From Agapanthus africanus (Eukaryota > Streptophyta > Magnoliopsida > Asparagales > Amaryllidaceae): a stretch of DNA of 64,000 nucleotides. The DNA is taken from the NCBI GenBank assembly GCA_030015575.1, contig CM057337.1, positions 338,530,583 to 338,594,582 of the forward strand. The letters run 5' to 3'. This document shows positions 46,511-57,250 of this stretch, piece by piece. Made by a program: the position numbers and the translations under genes. The notes beneath the pieces were generated by a model that was given only the letters and a program-made list of their open reading frames with translations, did not search any database and was not told the origin of the DNA. How positions within the stretch are numbered: position 1 is the stretch's first letter; each line of letters starts with the position of its first letter.

Positions 46511-48714
46511 TGTTAGTTGTATGTATGCCCTAGAGGCCAGTATTGTACAGATTATGTATATTATATTGGATGCTTGGACATATATAGAGATGACTTTCTT
46601 GCTCGACATGATAGTATGCTATCTGGTTGCTCTTTATCTTAACATGTACACTAGTCTCTTTATACTGTCTTATAGTTACATGTTGGTAAAGCCCTTAGGA
46701 TTTGTACTTGACTACCTGGACTATGATGCAGATCATACTAGTGGGGACATGGTAGTCCATAAGTACATCCTTCAAGGTCCCTAGTCGTGGGTGTATCGAG
46801 ACGGGGCATCGATATACCAGAGTAGACTAGCGTATACGCTTCTCGACCCATGTGATGGGCGATGGATGATCCCATATCCATTGGTGTTTGACATCAGAGA
46901 TGGTATACGGGTGCTCAGTGGAGACTGAGTACACTGGACGGACTCGCCGAGAACTCCCAGATGGTATTATACCTCACGTCAGATGGCAGTTCTCAGGTGA
47001 CACTTGTACAGGTTAGTCTGTAGACCCGAGATCGTCATAGAGTCTTGTGTGATTCCCACTGTGCTTTGATCTCCACCTTACCACGTCCATGAGGGCGTGC
47101 AAAACGGTGGTCTTTGGGCACAGTCCCGAGTCACATGGAGGCAATGAGCGATAGGAGGGGTTTCGTCTTTCCCGGTATTGGGGGTTGATGTTGCGCAGTG
47201 CTCGATTGGCCGTAGCAGGGAAGTCCCTGGCCAGGGCTGATCAGAGATTTGCTGGTAAGTGTTACCAGTAGTTTCTCGACCCGTTATGAGCCTCACATCG
47301 GCACGACTTATCGGGTTATTGGGGTCTGACGTTTACCACCCCTAGACTTGATATGCGACGTATCAGACGAAGAGACCGGACTGTACGGTAAGTGTTACTG
47401 GTCGGATTCGCAGGAGTGTGAGCGGGCTAGCTCGTCGATCTTCTGATCGCTCAATACCCGGGTGGCTGTTACGTTTAGCAGACCGCTTGCGGCTTGTGGA
47501 TGCTTGATATGATCATCATCTGCTACCGGCGTATTGACGAGTCTTTAGAGTCCTACACAGAGGTTTCCTGGTTCAAGCGAAACGAAATAGGAGCGCATAT
47601 GAGATGTGTGCAGGACCGAGAATAATGCGTGTATGTGATACCGCATTTCATTCTCGCGATATATGTTTCGAATGGTTATATTCGATATGACCTAGTTATC
47701 GAATCATTGATTCGATAAATCGATACATTGGGTTCTAGTCGGTTATGTGCGACATGACCGGATCATTGAATCAAATGTTGATTTAATGATTTAATGCATA
47801 ATTATATATTTGATATATTGCATTGCATTAACTAGTATTGGTTCACTTTAAACGGATTTTTCTCACTTGATGCACATTGTATATGTGATATACTTTTGTG
47901 CACATATTTGTATCATGTTTGATGATACATGATCTTATGGTTAAGTGAATAGAATTAAACCATGGTTATTATGATAATTAGGGTTTTGCAAATTTATTTA
48001 TTCATTTATTTGTTTATTCATATATTTGGATAAGTTTAAAAAGGGATGATGGCTTTCTTTGTCATTTTGTTGAAGCTTCATGAAGCTTTGACTCATGCTT
48101 AACCCTAACCCATCCATTAACCATGGTATATTCTCTACACTTAACCCTAGTAAGAATTATGATAAGTATTCCATTTTCTTTTTATTTCAAAAGACTTATC
48201 ATATTTTCTAGCTCATCTTCTTCTTCATCTTCAAGCTTGAAACCTTGAGGCCATCAATGGCAACTTGAGCTTGAGAGTGAGAAATCCAAATCTAAAGAGA
48301 AGCCACCTCCTATTTCTTCATCCTCTACCTCTTGCCAAGTAGTAGAGTGTGTTTCCTTCACAAGTTTCATCACTTTGTGAAGTAGGGAGCTTGAACTTGC
48401 GATGCCTCGACGTAGATCGTCTTTGACACGAAGCCGGCGACCTAGCTCACCCGATTCTCCGATGAAGCCGACGCTAGAGCCTGGGGTTCGACATGGACAG
48501 CGAGGAGACTTCGTTGCGGAGCCGTGGAGGTGGATATCCAGATCTACAAAGGTTGTAATTTCCATATCCAAGTAGTTAAGTGTTAACTAGATTATCATTT
48601 CGCCTAAATATCTAGTCTAAGATCCGTAGTCTAGGGTTTCTCGGCACCAATTTTTTTTAAATTGGCATGTTCGATGCCTTGTGAGTCCTTACTAGTGTGC
48701 CTAGGAACCCTACA
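46511..48714 (+). repeat. Element B 5' LTR (2204 bp)
   Basis: TGTTAGTTGTATG to ACCCTACA. Dyad TTATCGAATC/GATTCGATAA around ATT at 47696-47718, matching A's first dyad. Confidence 0.97.
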
Positions 48715-48715
48715 G

Positions 48716-48728
48716 TGGTATCAGAGCC
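48716..48728 (+). other. Primer binding site of B
   Basis: TGGTATCAGAGCC, one nt after the LTR; initiator Met tRNA type. Confidence 0.95.
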
Positions 48729-48914
48729 TAGCTAGAGCCTTAGGCGAAGTCTAGACGGAGTTTGAAATCCGGACGAACCGAAAACCCAACCCCAAAATAG
48801 CTCTCTGGAAATTTTCCGATTTTGTGGTTTTTTGTCAATTAAAAATGCCTAAAAAAATCAGTAATAAAATCTAAGAATTACTGTGTAAAAAGTTTCCTGT
48901 GAACAGTACATAAT

Positions 48915-48961
48915 GCGGCGGAACCGCGGCAGAAGCATGGCTTCTGCGGCGGTTCCGCGGC
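48915..48961 (+). other. GC-rich palindromic cassette in B leader
   Basis: Arms 48915-48935 and 48941-48961 are reverse complements at 19 of 21 positions, with loop CATGG. TGATGACGTCAG follows. It starts 199 nt after the primer site. Confidence 0.85.
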
Positions 48962-50516
48962 TCTCTGATGACGTCAGCCCCACTTCTTTGCACAGTAATA
49001 CCTGATTTATTATTCTGAGTTTTCTGGGAATTTTAATTTGGCTCCAGGTTTGAGTATTCTGGGGTTGTATTGGGAATTGTCGATTCAATCGGATTATCGA
49101 ACTTTGTCTATGTGTTTTCCAGATAACTGTAGAATATGTTAAAGAGTTCGGCCGGATATAAATACTCAAGTTTTCCCCTGCCGGAATAATTCCAAGTGTT
49201 GGATTTTTCTGTGGTTAAAAGACGTTCTGAGTAGTGCAAGTAACGCGATGGTCCCTCTAGAAGACAACAAACCTTAACTCGATTATGTGACCGTCTTGAA
49301 CTGCCCTTTGAACCTTCGGGTTTGGGGCAGTACGGCGTGCCACATGTGAGGCGTTGGCTTGACCCTTCTACGGTTGGACCGTTGGTACTGAGGTATGAAG
49401 TGAATGTCTTTGAACCTATTTCATATGTTGATCGGTGTCGGGAAAACTTGGGTGTTCGAATGTTCGATCGGAAAGTTTAATATATTCTATTTGTCCGGAA
49501 CTGGATACAATAATTGGAATTCACAAACAGTTATGAGATAACTGGATGAATGTTATAAATCTAGCAGTTTAGTCCCATACGATATTGAAAAGAGTTTTCG
49601 ATAATGAGACTAAAATGCGGGGTTTGTAACTGTTAGGCATGTGATGTCTAAAGTAGTTGCGGACTCCAATTGTTGTAGTTTTACAATTTTTTTTCTGTGA
49701 CCGTAAGTGTAGTATGTTCATATCGCCGGTTTCGTTGCTATACGTCAACGACAATTGGGGTATGCATACTTACTTACGTTGATGACATGTGATGTTATGT
49801 GTTGCTGGATATGTTATATTGGATCGTCGTATTCGAATAGCCGGGTTTTTTTTATGTGAGATGAGTATTTTTCATTTTCATTCATGTAAAAAAAACTTGT
49901 ATGTAATATTCTTTTATTTGGGGCACTTCCAGGTTGCGGAAGTAGTCACCGTTTGTATATTATTTTTCTGCACTAGGATAGACCCAAGGAGGGGAGCACA
50001 AGTAACCGGGTTCTGGGGTCCAGTGGGAGACCAACTCGAGGAGTCGAGTCCGGGTCTCCTAACCCTAGAATTGGCAGGGTTGCTTGCCGCTCTCGTAGGG
50101 GTCTAAGGGTGTGGGATTGGCTATTCATCACGACCGTGGAATCCGTGTTTTATACTGGCTCGTATTGAAAACACGGACGTCCTAGTATATCCAATATTTC
50201 ATATGTTTATTCTGCTGCGATATCTGTGTTGTGATTCTGTGATGGATATAGTATATAGTATATATGATATATTATATAGACGTTACTTATGTTTTACACC
50301 CGCGCTAGCCCTGCCCTGCTCTGTCGTTAGTTACCTAACCTAACGGTGCACGAGGGGACATCGAGGCGAATGCGGATGGCATAAGTGTACGTCATATCTA
50401 TCTGTGATGTTTAGGTATTAAATGATGGGACTTCATTAATGTGATTAATGAAAGATAAGAAACCTAAGATGTTGTAGAATCAGATTTTAAACAAAACAGG
50501 TAGCTACAGTTCTTGC

Positions 50517-50750
50517 TTTGCACAGCGGTATATATGATATACCCTGCACCTTATTCGATAAGGAAAGGACCGAGATCCCTTCACCGGGAATGACTCCTTT
50601 AGCAATAACTGGCAGATGCTACACACTCGGTTTGTTTTTGATTGCTTTTATAGTTTCTGCTTTGCACAGTGATATATATGATATATCCTGCACCTCATTC
50701 GACGAGGAAAGGGCCGACGATCCCTTCACCGGGAGTGACCCCTTTAGCAA
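50517..50750 (+). other. Two copies of the three-hairpin leader module in B
   Basis: Copy 1 (50517-50604): GGTATAT/ATATACC, CCTTAT/ATAAGG, and outer stem AAAGGA/TCCTTT around TCCC-TTCACC-GGGA. Copy 2 (50660-50750): GATATAT/ATATATC, CCTC/GAGG, and AAAGGG/CCCTTT. Each change between the copies is matched in the partner arm. Confidence 0.85.
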
Positions 50751-50889
50751 AACTGAAAAAGCCTCAAAATCACTCCATTTCAAAACTTTATTTGATTCTA
50801 CAACGATATCGAGTTCATTACGCAATAGGTTTCCAGAAAAACCTGACGTAGCCCTCCGTCATTTCAGATAAAGACTATTTAGTATTCGT

Positions 50890-51097
50890 GCTGCGTTTGT
50901 TGACCTCTGTCAAGGCGTAGTGTGCGGTAGCTAACTAGTAATTATCTGCAAAACATGTGATGTGATTGGATTAGGGTAGTCGTGCGATCTTGTTGACCTC
51001 TGTCAAGGGTCGTGCGGGTGGGTTTGATTCAATCAAGAAATGACGGGTTGAACTTGACTAGCGCACTATGATTTGTTGACCTCTGTCAAGGTCATGG
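50890..51097 (+). other. Triple stem-loop array in B leader (loop CTCT)
   Basis: TTGACCTCTGTCAAGG occurs three times, identically, at 50900, 50993 and 51076. Stem TTGAC/GTCAA is perfect. Flanks pair as GCTGCG/CGTAGT, CGTGCG/CGTGCG and ACTATG/CATGGT (G-U pairs allowed). Confidence 0.85.
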
Positions 51098-51569
51098 TAC
51101 ACTAGGGGCAAAATATTATCGGGAATTTCAAGTGTTGAAATTTGCAATGAGATTGCATACCTTCTATGAGATAGTTGGATCCCGATACCCGCTGCGAGTA
51201 AGAGTTACTCCTGGGAGAGTTTTACACATTGCAATTAGCCGATCAAGTAGGTGTCTAGAAAGGTGTCAACGAGGTTACGCCTCTGGGAAAACGAGGTTTA
51301 CATTAATTAGGTTCGTGCGAAAGCACGGGAGACCTCCCTCAAAGTACCGACACTGGCCTGGCTGAAAGATTGGCGAACTTGTAGTGTGTAATTAATCCCG
51401 GCTAGTCTTTCCTTTTAGGGTTTGGAGGAAGATTTGATAAAAAGCAGTGGGAGCTATCCTGATTAGATAAGATAATAACCAATCTGATCTTGCACGAGCA
51501 TACGCTAAAGTGTTTTCTTCTCTCTCTCTCCAGGTAGCGACCATTTCATGCCTTAATAAAGATAATAAT

Positions 51570-54500
51570 ATGGATGTATTGACCGAACCCGCATGTTATA
51601 CTGTGCTGGGGAACGTTGGTTCCGTTCTTACCTATAAGAGTTATAGGACTGAACAGGATATAGGGGAATACCAGGATTCCCATGCCACCCGATTGAAGAA
51701 AGTACATGATGATGCATTTTCTTCGGGTGTGTTCGTTACTGAGAACTGTTTCTCCATTTGCTCTACGTCCTGGGTATTAGATACCGGGTCAGGATCCCAT
51801 ATATGTAATCAGTTACATGGGCTCAGGAAAGGTAGAGAACTTGGGGAAGGTGATAAAGACATCAGAGTTGGAAATGGTGCAATTGTTGCAGCTAAGATTG
51901 TCGGGGAATATCACCTTGTATTACCAACTGGTAATACATTGGTTCTGAACGAATGCTATTACATGCCGAATCTGATATGCAACATTATATCGGTTTCTTT
52001 GCTAAGTAAAGAAGGATATAATTTTGTATTACAGGACAATGTTATGAACATTTTCCATAACCAAAAGTTGGTTGGATCAGGCACGTTGTGCAATGGCATT
52101 TATGTTCTAAACCAATCAACAGTTCTGAGCATAACAAACACACACAAGAGGAAGAGTTCAGAATTGAACGATTCTTTCTTGTGGTATTGTAGACTAGGTC
52201 ACATCAATGCGACACGACTGGCTAAGTTGCATAAAGATGGATATTTGAAACCTTTCGAATTTTCATCTTATGACACTTGCCAGTCATGTCTCAAAGGCAA
52301 GGTGACCAAAACTCCGTTTACGGGACACGGAGAAAGAGCTACTGAACTCTTGGGACTAATACATAGTGATGTATGCGGTCCCATGTCTACACATGCCAGG
52401 GATGGTTCTTCGTACTTCATTACATTCACTGACGATCTCTCAAGATACGGACATGTGTACTTGATAAGACACAAGTCTGAAGCTTTTGAGAAATTCAGAG
52501 AATATAAACAAGAAGTCGAGAAACAAACCGGAAAAAGTATTAAAATCCTTCGATCTGATCGAGGAGGTGAATACTTGAGCAATGAATTCCTGGACTTCCT
52601 AAAAGAGAATGGGATTCTCTCTCAGCTTACTCCTCCTTATACACCACAGCACAATGGTGTATCGGAGCAGAGGAATCGCACCCTATTAGATATGGTGCGC
52701 TCTATGATGAGTACAGCTGAGTTACCTATTTCTTTCTGGGGGTATGCGCTTGAGTCAGCGGCATACCTATTGAATCAAGTTCCAACTAAATCTGTACCTA
52801 CCACACCATATGAGATATGGAGTGGGAAGAGACCATGTCTTAAACGAGTTAAGATATGGGGTTGTCTGGCCTATGTCAAAAGGCAAAATCCAGATAAACT
52901 CGAGGCACGGTCAGTTCTATGTAAGTTTGTGGGATATCCTAAACATTCAAATGGATATCTCTTCTACCACAGTGAACAACAAAAAGTGTTTATTGCTCAA
53001 CATGCCACCTTTTTAGAAAAGGAATTTCTTGCAAAAGAGATTAGTGGCTCTGAGGTAGAACTGGAAGAAGTTCCAGAAACACAAACTATAACTGAAGATT
53101 TAGTGGAACCAGAAGATTCGGTAGTACCCGACGAACCTCAGCCACTCCGCCGATCTGGTAGGGTTTCTCGTCCACCTGAGAGATACTACGGTTTTCTCAT
53201 TGATGGTGGAAGCGAGGATTGCATCATGGAGGATGATGACCCAACTAGCTTCGAGCAGGCCATCACGAGTGGGGACTCAGTGAAATGGCTGGATGCTATG
53301 CGGTCCGAGATGGAATCCATGTACACCAACAAAGTATGGACTTTGGAAGTTGCTCCTGAAGGGGTAAAACCCATTGGGAGCAAGTGGATCTTCAAGAAAA
53401 AACTTGGTGTAGATGGGAAAGTGGAGACTTTCAAAGCTAGACTTGTAGCAAAGGGTTTTCGTCAAAGACCAGGTGTGGACTATGACGAGACCTTTTCTCC
53501 AGTGGCTATGCTTAAATCCATCCGAATCATGCTTGCCATTGCTGCCTTTCATGACTATGAAATCTGGCAAATGGATGTTAAGACCGCCTTTCTAAATGGT
53601 GATTTAGAAGAGTGCGTGTACATGACTCAGCCAGAGGGATTCGTAGACAGTGGGAGCAGCGGGAAGGTGTGCAAGCTGCTTAAATCCATTTATGGATTAA
53701 AGCAAGCATCGCGGAGTTGGAACATCTACTTTGACGTCGTTATCAAAGAGTTTGATTTCGTCAAAAATCCAGATGAACCTTATATCTACAAGAAGGTGGC
53801 AGAGAGTAAGGTTGTCTTCCTCATATTGTACGTGGACGACATACTCTTGATAGGAAATGATATTCCTATGCTGCAAGCGGTCAAGCTCTTCTTATCACAA
53901 AGATTCTCAATGAAAGATCTTGGTGATGCCTCCTGCATATTGGGTATCAGGATCTATAGAGATAGATCCAAACGGATTTTGGGATTGTCCCAATCCAGGT
54001 ACATTGACACCATACTAAAGAGGTTTAGTATGGAAGAGTCCAAGCGTGGGAACTTACCCACGATCTCTGGAGTCACTCTCTCCAAAGAGATGTCTCCCAA
54101 GACTGATTTGGAGAGAGCTCGCATGCAAGGGATACCCTATGCTTCGGCAGTAGGCTCTATCATGTATGTGATGCTATGTACCAGACCCGATGTAGCATAC
54201 TCACTAAGTGTAGTGAGCAGGTATCAAGCTGATCCTGGAGAGAGTCACTGGACAGCTGTGAAGAGCATTCTCAAGTACTTGCGAAGGACTAGAGATATGT
54301 TCTTGGTGTATGGTAACGGAGAACTCCAAGTGGAGTCCTTTACCGATTCGAGCTTCCAGAGTGATAAGGACGACTCTAAGTCGCAGTCAGGCTTTGTCTT
54401 TACCCTTTACGGAGGGGCGGTTAGCTGGAAGAGTTCCAAGCAGGAAACCGTGGCAGACTCGACGATGGAGGCTGAATACATCGCTGCCAACGATGCTGCC

Positions 54501-54815
54501 AAAGAGGCTGTCTGGATCAAGAAGTTCATTACAGAACTTGGCGTGGTTCCATCCATTGAGCGTCCAATACCTTTGTATTGCGATAACAATGGAGCGGTGG
54601 CTTTGGCCAAGGAACCCAGGTCCCATCAGCGATCCAGGCATATTCTGAGGCGGTATCACCTGATCCGGGAGATAGTTGATCGCCGGGAGATCGAGGTCAG
54701 GAGGGTAGACACGAAGAACAACACGGCGGATCCACTCACGAAGGCCATTCCCCAGATACAGTTTGAGAGACTCTTCGGGATGCTCGGTATGAGATACTAC
54801 AGCAGCTGGCCCTAG
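51570..54815 (+). CDS. pol: B copia Pol polyprotein without Gag
   Basis: From the first in-frame ATG (51570), 1081 codons and complete to TAG; the frame is open upstream but only through the pyrimidine tract. The first 40 or so residues are unlike C; homology starts at LKK..H..A.SSGVFVTENCFS, just past C's zinc knuckle, so gag is gone. Protease DTGSG at 71-75; pre-integrase zinc region with Tyr206 where C has His (WYCRLGH), His211, Cys237, Cys240; integrase triad Asp267, Asp330, Glu366 (D-35-E); RT YVDD at 754-757; RNase H Asp926, Glu969, Asp1005. These motifs are otherwise intact. It presumably needs Gag from a related element. The His-to-Tyr change may impair integrase. Confidence 0.93.
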   Translation: MDVLTEPACYTVLGNVGSVLTYKSYRTEQDIGEYQDSHATRLKKVHDDAFSSGVFVTENCFSICSTSWVLDTGSGSHICNQLHGLRKGRELGEGDKDIRVGNGAIVAAKIVGEYHLVLPTGNTLVLNECYYMPNLICNIISVSLLSKEGYNFVLQDNVMNIFHNQKLVGSGTLCNGIYVLNQSTVLSITNTHKRKSSELNDSFLWYCRLGHINATRLAKLHKDGYLKPFEFSSYDTCQSCLKGKVTKTPFTGHGERATELLGLIHSDVCGPMSTHARDGSSYFITFTDDLSRYGHVYLIRHKSEAFEKFREYKQEVEKQTGKSIKILRSDRGGEYLSNEFLDFLKENGILSQLTPPYTPQHNGVSEQRNRTLLDMVRSMMSTAELPISFWGYALESAAYLLNQVPTKSVPTTPYEIWSGKRPCLKRVKIWGCLAYVKRQNPDKLEARSVLCKFVGYPKHSNGYLFYHSEQQKVFIAQHATFLEKEFLAKEISGSEVELEEVPETQTITEDLVEPEDSVVPDEPQPLRRSGRVSRPPERYYGFLIDGGSEDCIMEDDDPTSFEQAITSGDSVKWLDAMRSEMESMYTNKVWTLEVAPEGVKPIGSKWIFKKKLGVDGKVETFKARLVAKGFRQRPGVDYDETFSPVAMLKSIRIMLAIAAFHDYEIWQMDVKTAFLNGDLEECVYMTQPEGFVDSGSSGKVCKLLKSIYGLKQASRSWNIYFDVVIKEFDFVKNPDEPYIYKKVAESKVVFLILYVDDILLIGNDIPMLQAVKLFLSQRFSMKDLGDASCILGIRIYRDRSKRILGLSQSRYIDTILKRFSMEESKRGNLPTISGVTLSKEMSPKTDLERARMQGIPYASAVGSIMYVMLCTRPDVAYSLSVVSRYQADPGESHWTAVKSILKYLRRTRDMFLVYGNGELQVESFTDSSFQSDKDDSKSQSGFVFTLYGGAVSWKSSKQETVADSTMEAEYIAANDAAKEAVWIKKFITELGVVPSIERPIPLYCDNNGAVALAKEPRSHQRSRHILRRYHLIREIVDRREIEVRRVDTKNNTADPLTKAIPQIQFERLFGMLGMRYYSSWP

Positions 54816-54829
54816 TGCAAGTGGGAGAT
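54816..54829 (+). other. Polypurine tract of B
   Basis: TGCAAGTGGGAGAT fills the gap between the pol stop codon and the 3' LTR. Confidence 0.92.
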
Positions 54830-57033
54830 TGTTAGTTGTATGTATGCCCTAGAGGCCAGTATTGTACAGATTATGTATATTATATTGGATGCTTGGACAT
54901 ATATAGAGATGACTTTCTTGCTCGACATGATAGTATGCTATCTGGTTGCTCTTTATCTTAACATGTACACTAGTCTCTTTATACTGTCTTATAGTTACAT
55001 GTTGGTAAAGCCCTTAGGATTTGTACTTGACTACCTGGACTATGATGCAGATCATACTAGTGGGGACATGGTAGTCCATAAGTACATCCTTCAAGGTCCC
55101 TAGTCGTGGGTGTATCGAGACGGGGCATCGATATACCAGAGTAGACTAGCGTATACGCTTCTCGACCCATATGATGGGCGATGGATGATCCCATATCCAT
55201 TGGTGTTTGACATCAGAGATGGTATACGGGTGCTCAGTGGAGACTGAGTACACTGGACGGGCTCGCCGAGAACTCCCAGATGGTATTATACCTCACGTCA
55301 GATGGCAGTTCTCAGGTGACACTTGTACAGGTTAGTCTGTAGACCCGAGATCGTCATAGAGTCTTGTGTGATTCCCACTGTGCTTTGATCTCCACCTTAC
55401 CACGTCCATGAGGGCGTGCAAAATGGTGGTCTTTGGGCACAGTCCCGAGTCACATGGAGGCAATGAGCGATAGGAGGGGTTTCGTCTCTCCCGGTATTGG
55501 GGGTTGATGTTGCGCAGTGCTCGATTGGCCGTAGCAGGGAAGTCCCTGGCCAGGGCTGATCAGAGATTTGCTGGTAAGTGTTACCAGTAGTTTCTCGACC
55601 CGTTATGAGCCTCACATCGGCACGACTTATCGGGTTATTGGGGTCTGACGTTTACCACCCCTAGACTTGATATGCGACGTATCAGACGAAGAGACCGGAC
55701 TGTACGGTAAGTGTTACTGGTCGGATTCGCAGGAGTGTGAGCGGGCTAGCTCGTCGATCTTCTGATCGCTCAATACCCGGGTGGCCGTTACGTTTAGCAG
55801 ACCGCTTGCGGCTTGTGGATGCTTGATATGATCATCATCTGCTACCGGCGTATTGACGAGTCTTTAGAGTCCTACACAGAGGTTTCCTGGTTCAAGCGAA
55901 ACGAAATAGGAGCGCATATGAGATGTGTGCAGGACCGAGAATAATGCGTGTATGTGATACCGCATTTCATTCTCGCGATATATGTTTCGAATGGTTATAT
56001 TCGATATGACCTAGTTATCGAATCATTGATTCGATAAATCGATACATTGGGTTCTAGTCGGTTATGTGCGACATGACCGGATCATTGAATCAAATGTTGA
56101 TTTAATGATTTAATGCATAATTATATATTTGATATATTGCATTGCATTAACTAGTATTGGTTTACTTTAAACGGATTTTTCTCACTTGATGCACATTGTA
56201 TATGTGATATACTTTTGTGCACATATTTGTATCATGTTTGATGATACATGATCTTATGGTTAAGTGAATAGAATTAAACCATGGTTATTATGATAATTAG
56301 GGTTTTGCAAATTTATTTATTCATTTATTTGTTTATTCATATATTTGGATAAGTTTAAAAAGGGATGATGGCTTTCTTTGTCTTTTTGTTGAAGCTTCAT
56401 GAAGCTTTGACTCATGCTTAACCCTAACCCATCCATTAACCATGGTATATTCTCTACACTTAACCCTAGTAAGAATTATGATAAGTATTCCATTTTCTTT
56501 TTATTTCAAAAGACTTATCATATTTTCTAGCTCATCTTCTTCTTCATCTTCAAGCTTGAAACCTTGAGGCCATCAATGGCAACTTGAGCTTGAGAGTGAG
56601 AAATCCAAATCTAAAGAGAACCCACCTCCTATTTCTTCATCCTCTACCTCTTGCCAAGTAGTAGAGTGTGTTTCCTTCATAAGTTTCATCACTTTGTGAA
56701 GTAGGGAGCTTGAACTTGCGATGCCTCGACGTAGATCGTCTTTGACACGAAGCCGGCGACCTAGCTCACCCGATTCTTCGATGAAGCCGACGCTAGAGCC
56801 CGGGGTTCGACATGGACAGCGAGGAGACTTCGTTGCGGAGCCGTGGAGGTGGATATCCGGATCTACAAAGGTTGTAATTTCCATATCCAAGTAGTTAAGT
56901 GTTAACTAGATTATCATTTCGCCTAAATATCTAGTCTAAGATCCGTAGTCTAGGGTTTCTCGGCACCAATTTTTTTTAAATTGGCATGTTCGATGCCTTG
57001 TGAGTCCTTACTAGTGTGCCTAGGAACCTTACA
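54830..57033 (+). repeat. Element B 3' LTR (2204 bp)
   Basis: TGTTAGTTGTATG to ACCTTACA, followed by TTTAA. Confidence 0.97.
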
Positions 57034-57201
57034 TTTAATAGCTTTGCGATTGTATATTGATTGTAGGTACCTTCGCATGGATTCCGAGACGACGAAGCGC
57101 ATCGACTACGGCTGAACATGGAGTTCCACAGGTGAGTAGATTCATATCTACGGGGGAATTCGGGTGGATGGCGTATAGCACCCCCTCAAATTATAATGGA
57201 A

Positions 57202-57205
<4 letters not shown>

Positions 57206-57246
<41 letters not shown>
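57206..57246 (+). repeat. AT microsatellite
   Basis: About 20 uninterrupted AT repeats within F's LTR; a second shorter run is at 57419-57440. Confidence 0.95.

Positions 57247-57250
<4 letters not shown>

Larger units (their letters stand above)
48729..51533 (+). other. B untranslated structured leader
   Basis: About 2.8 kb with no gene. Order of structures: GC cassette, CCGTGTTTT hairpin (50143-50176), TTCATTAAT hairpin (50432-50452), closing stem GTTGTAGAATC (50471-50481) with GATTCTACAAC (50794-50804), two modules, triple array, then a pyrimidine tract ending CAG at 51533. Donor-like GTAAGT at 49703. Confidence 0.8.
46511..57033 (+). mobile_element. Element B: young gag-less Angela-like copia with complete pol frame
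   Basis: LTRs 46511-48714 and 54830-57033 are both 2204 bp and differ at only about 13 sites by eye (near 0.6%). TTTAA flanks both sides (46506-46510, 57034-57038). The pol frame is unbroken, but there is no gag and no CCHC knuckle anywhere between primer site and pol. The leader carries every hairpin described for A. B is the youngest element here and a candidate for recent mobility if Gag is supplied by others. Confidence 0.97.

Noticed and set aside
48254-48571. Antisense frame of 105 codons in both LTRs of B (also 56573-56890)
   Set aside because: It is present twice only because the LTRs are duplicates. It lies opposite the LTR leader, has no recognisable domain and is not kept in A or C.
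49789-50106. Frame in B leader with counterparts in A (17408-17815) and C (38064-38348), sharing RIDPRRGAQVTGFW-like residues
   Set aside because: The shared stretch is short and frameshifted in C, and the upstream parts differ. Conservation fits leader RNA constraint better than a peptide.
51510-51569. Extension of B pol to 51510
   Set aside because: The first codon there is GTG and the stretch is the pyrimidine tract. The first ATG in frame is 51570.
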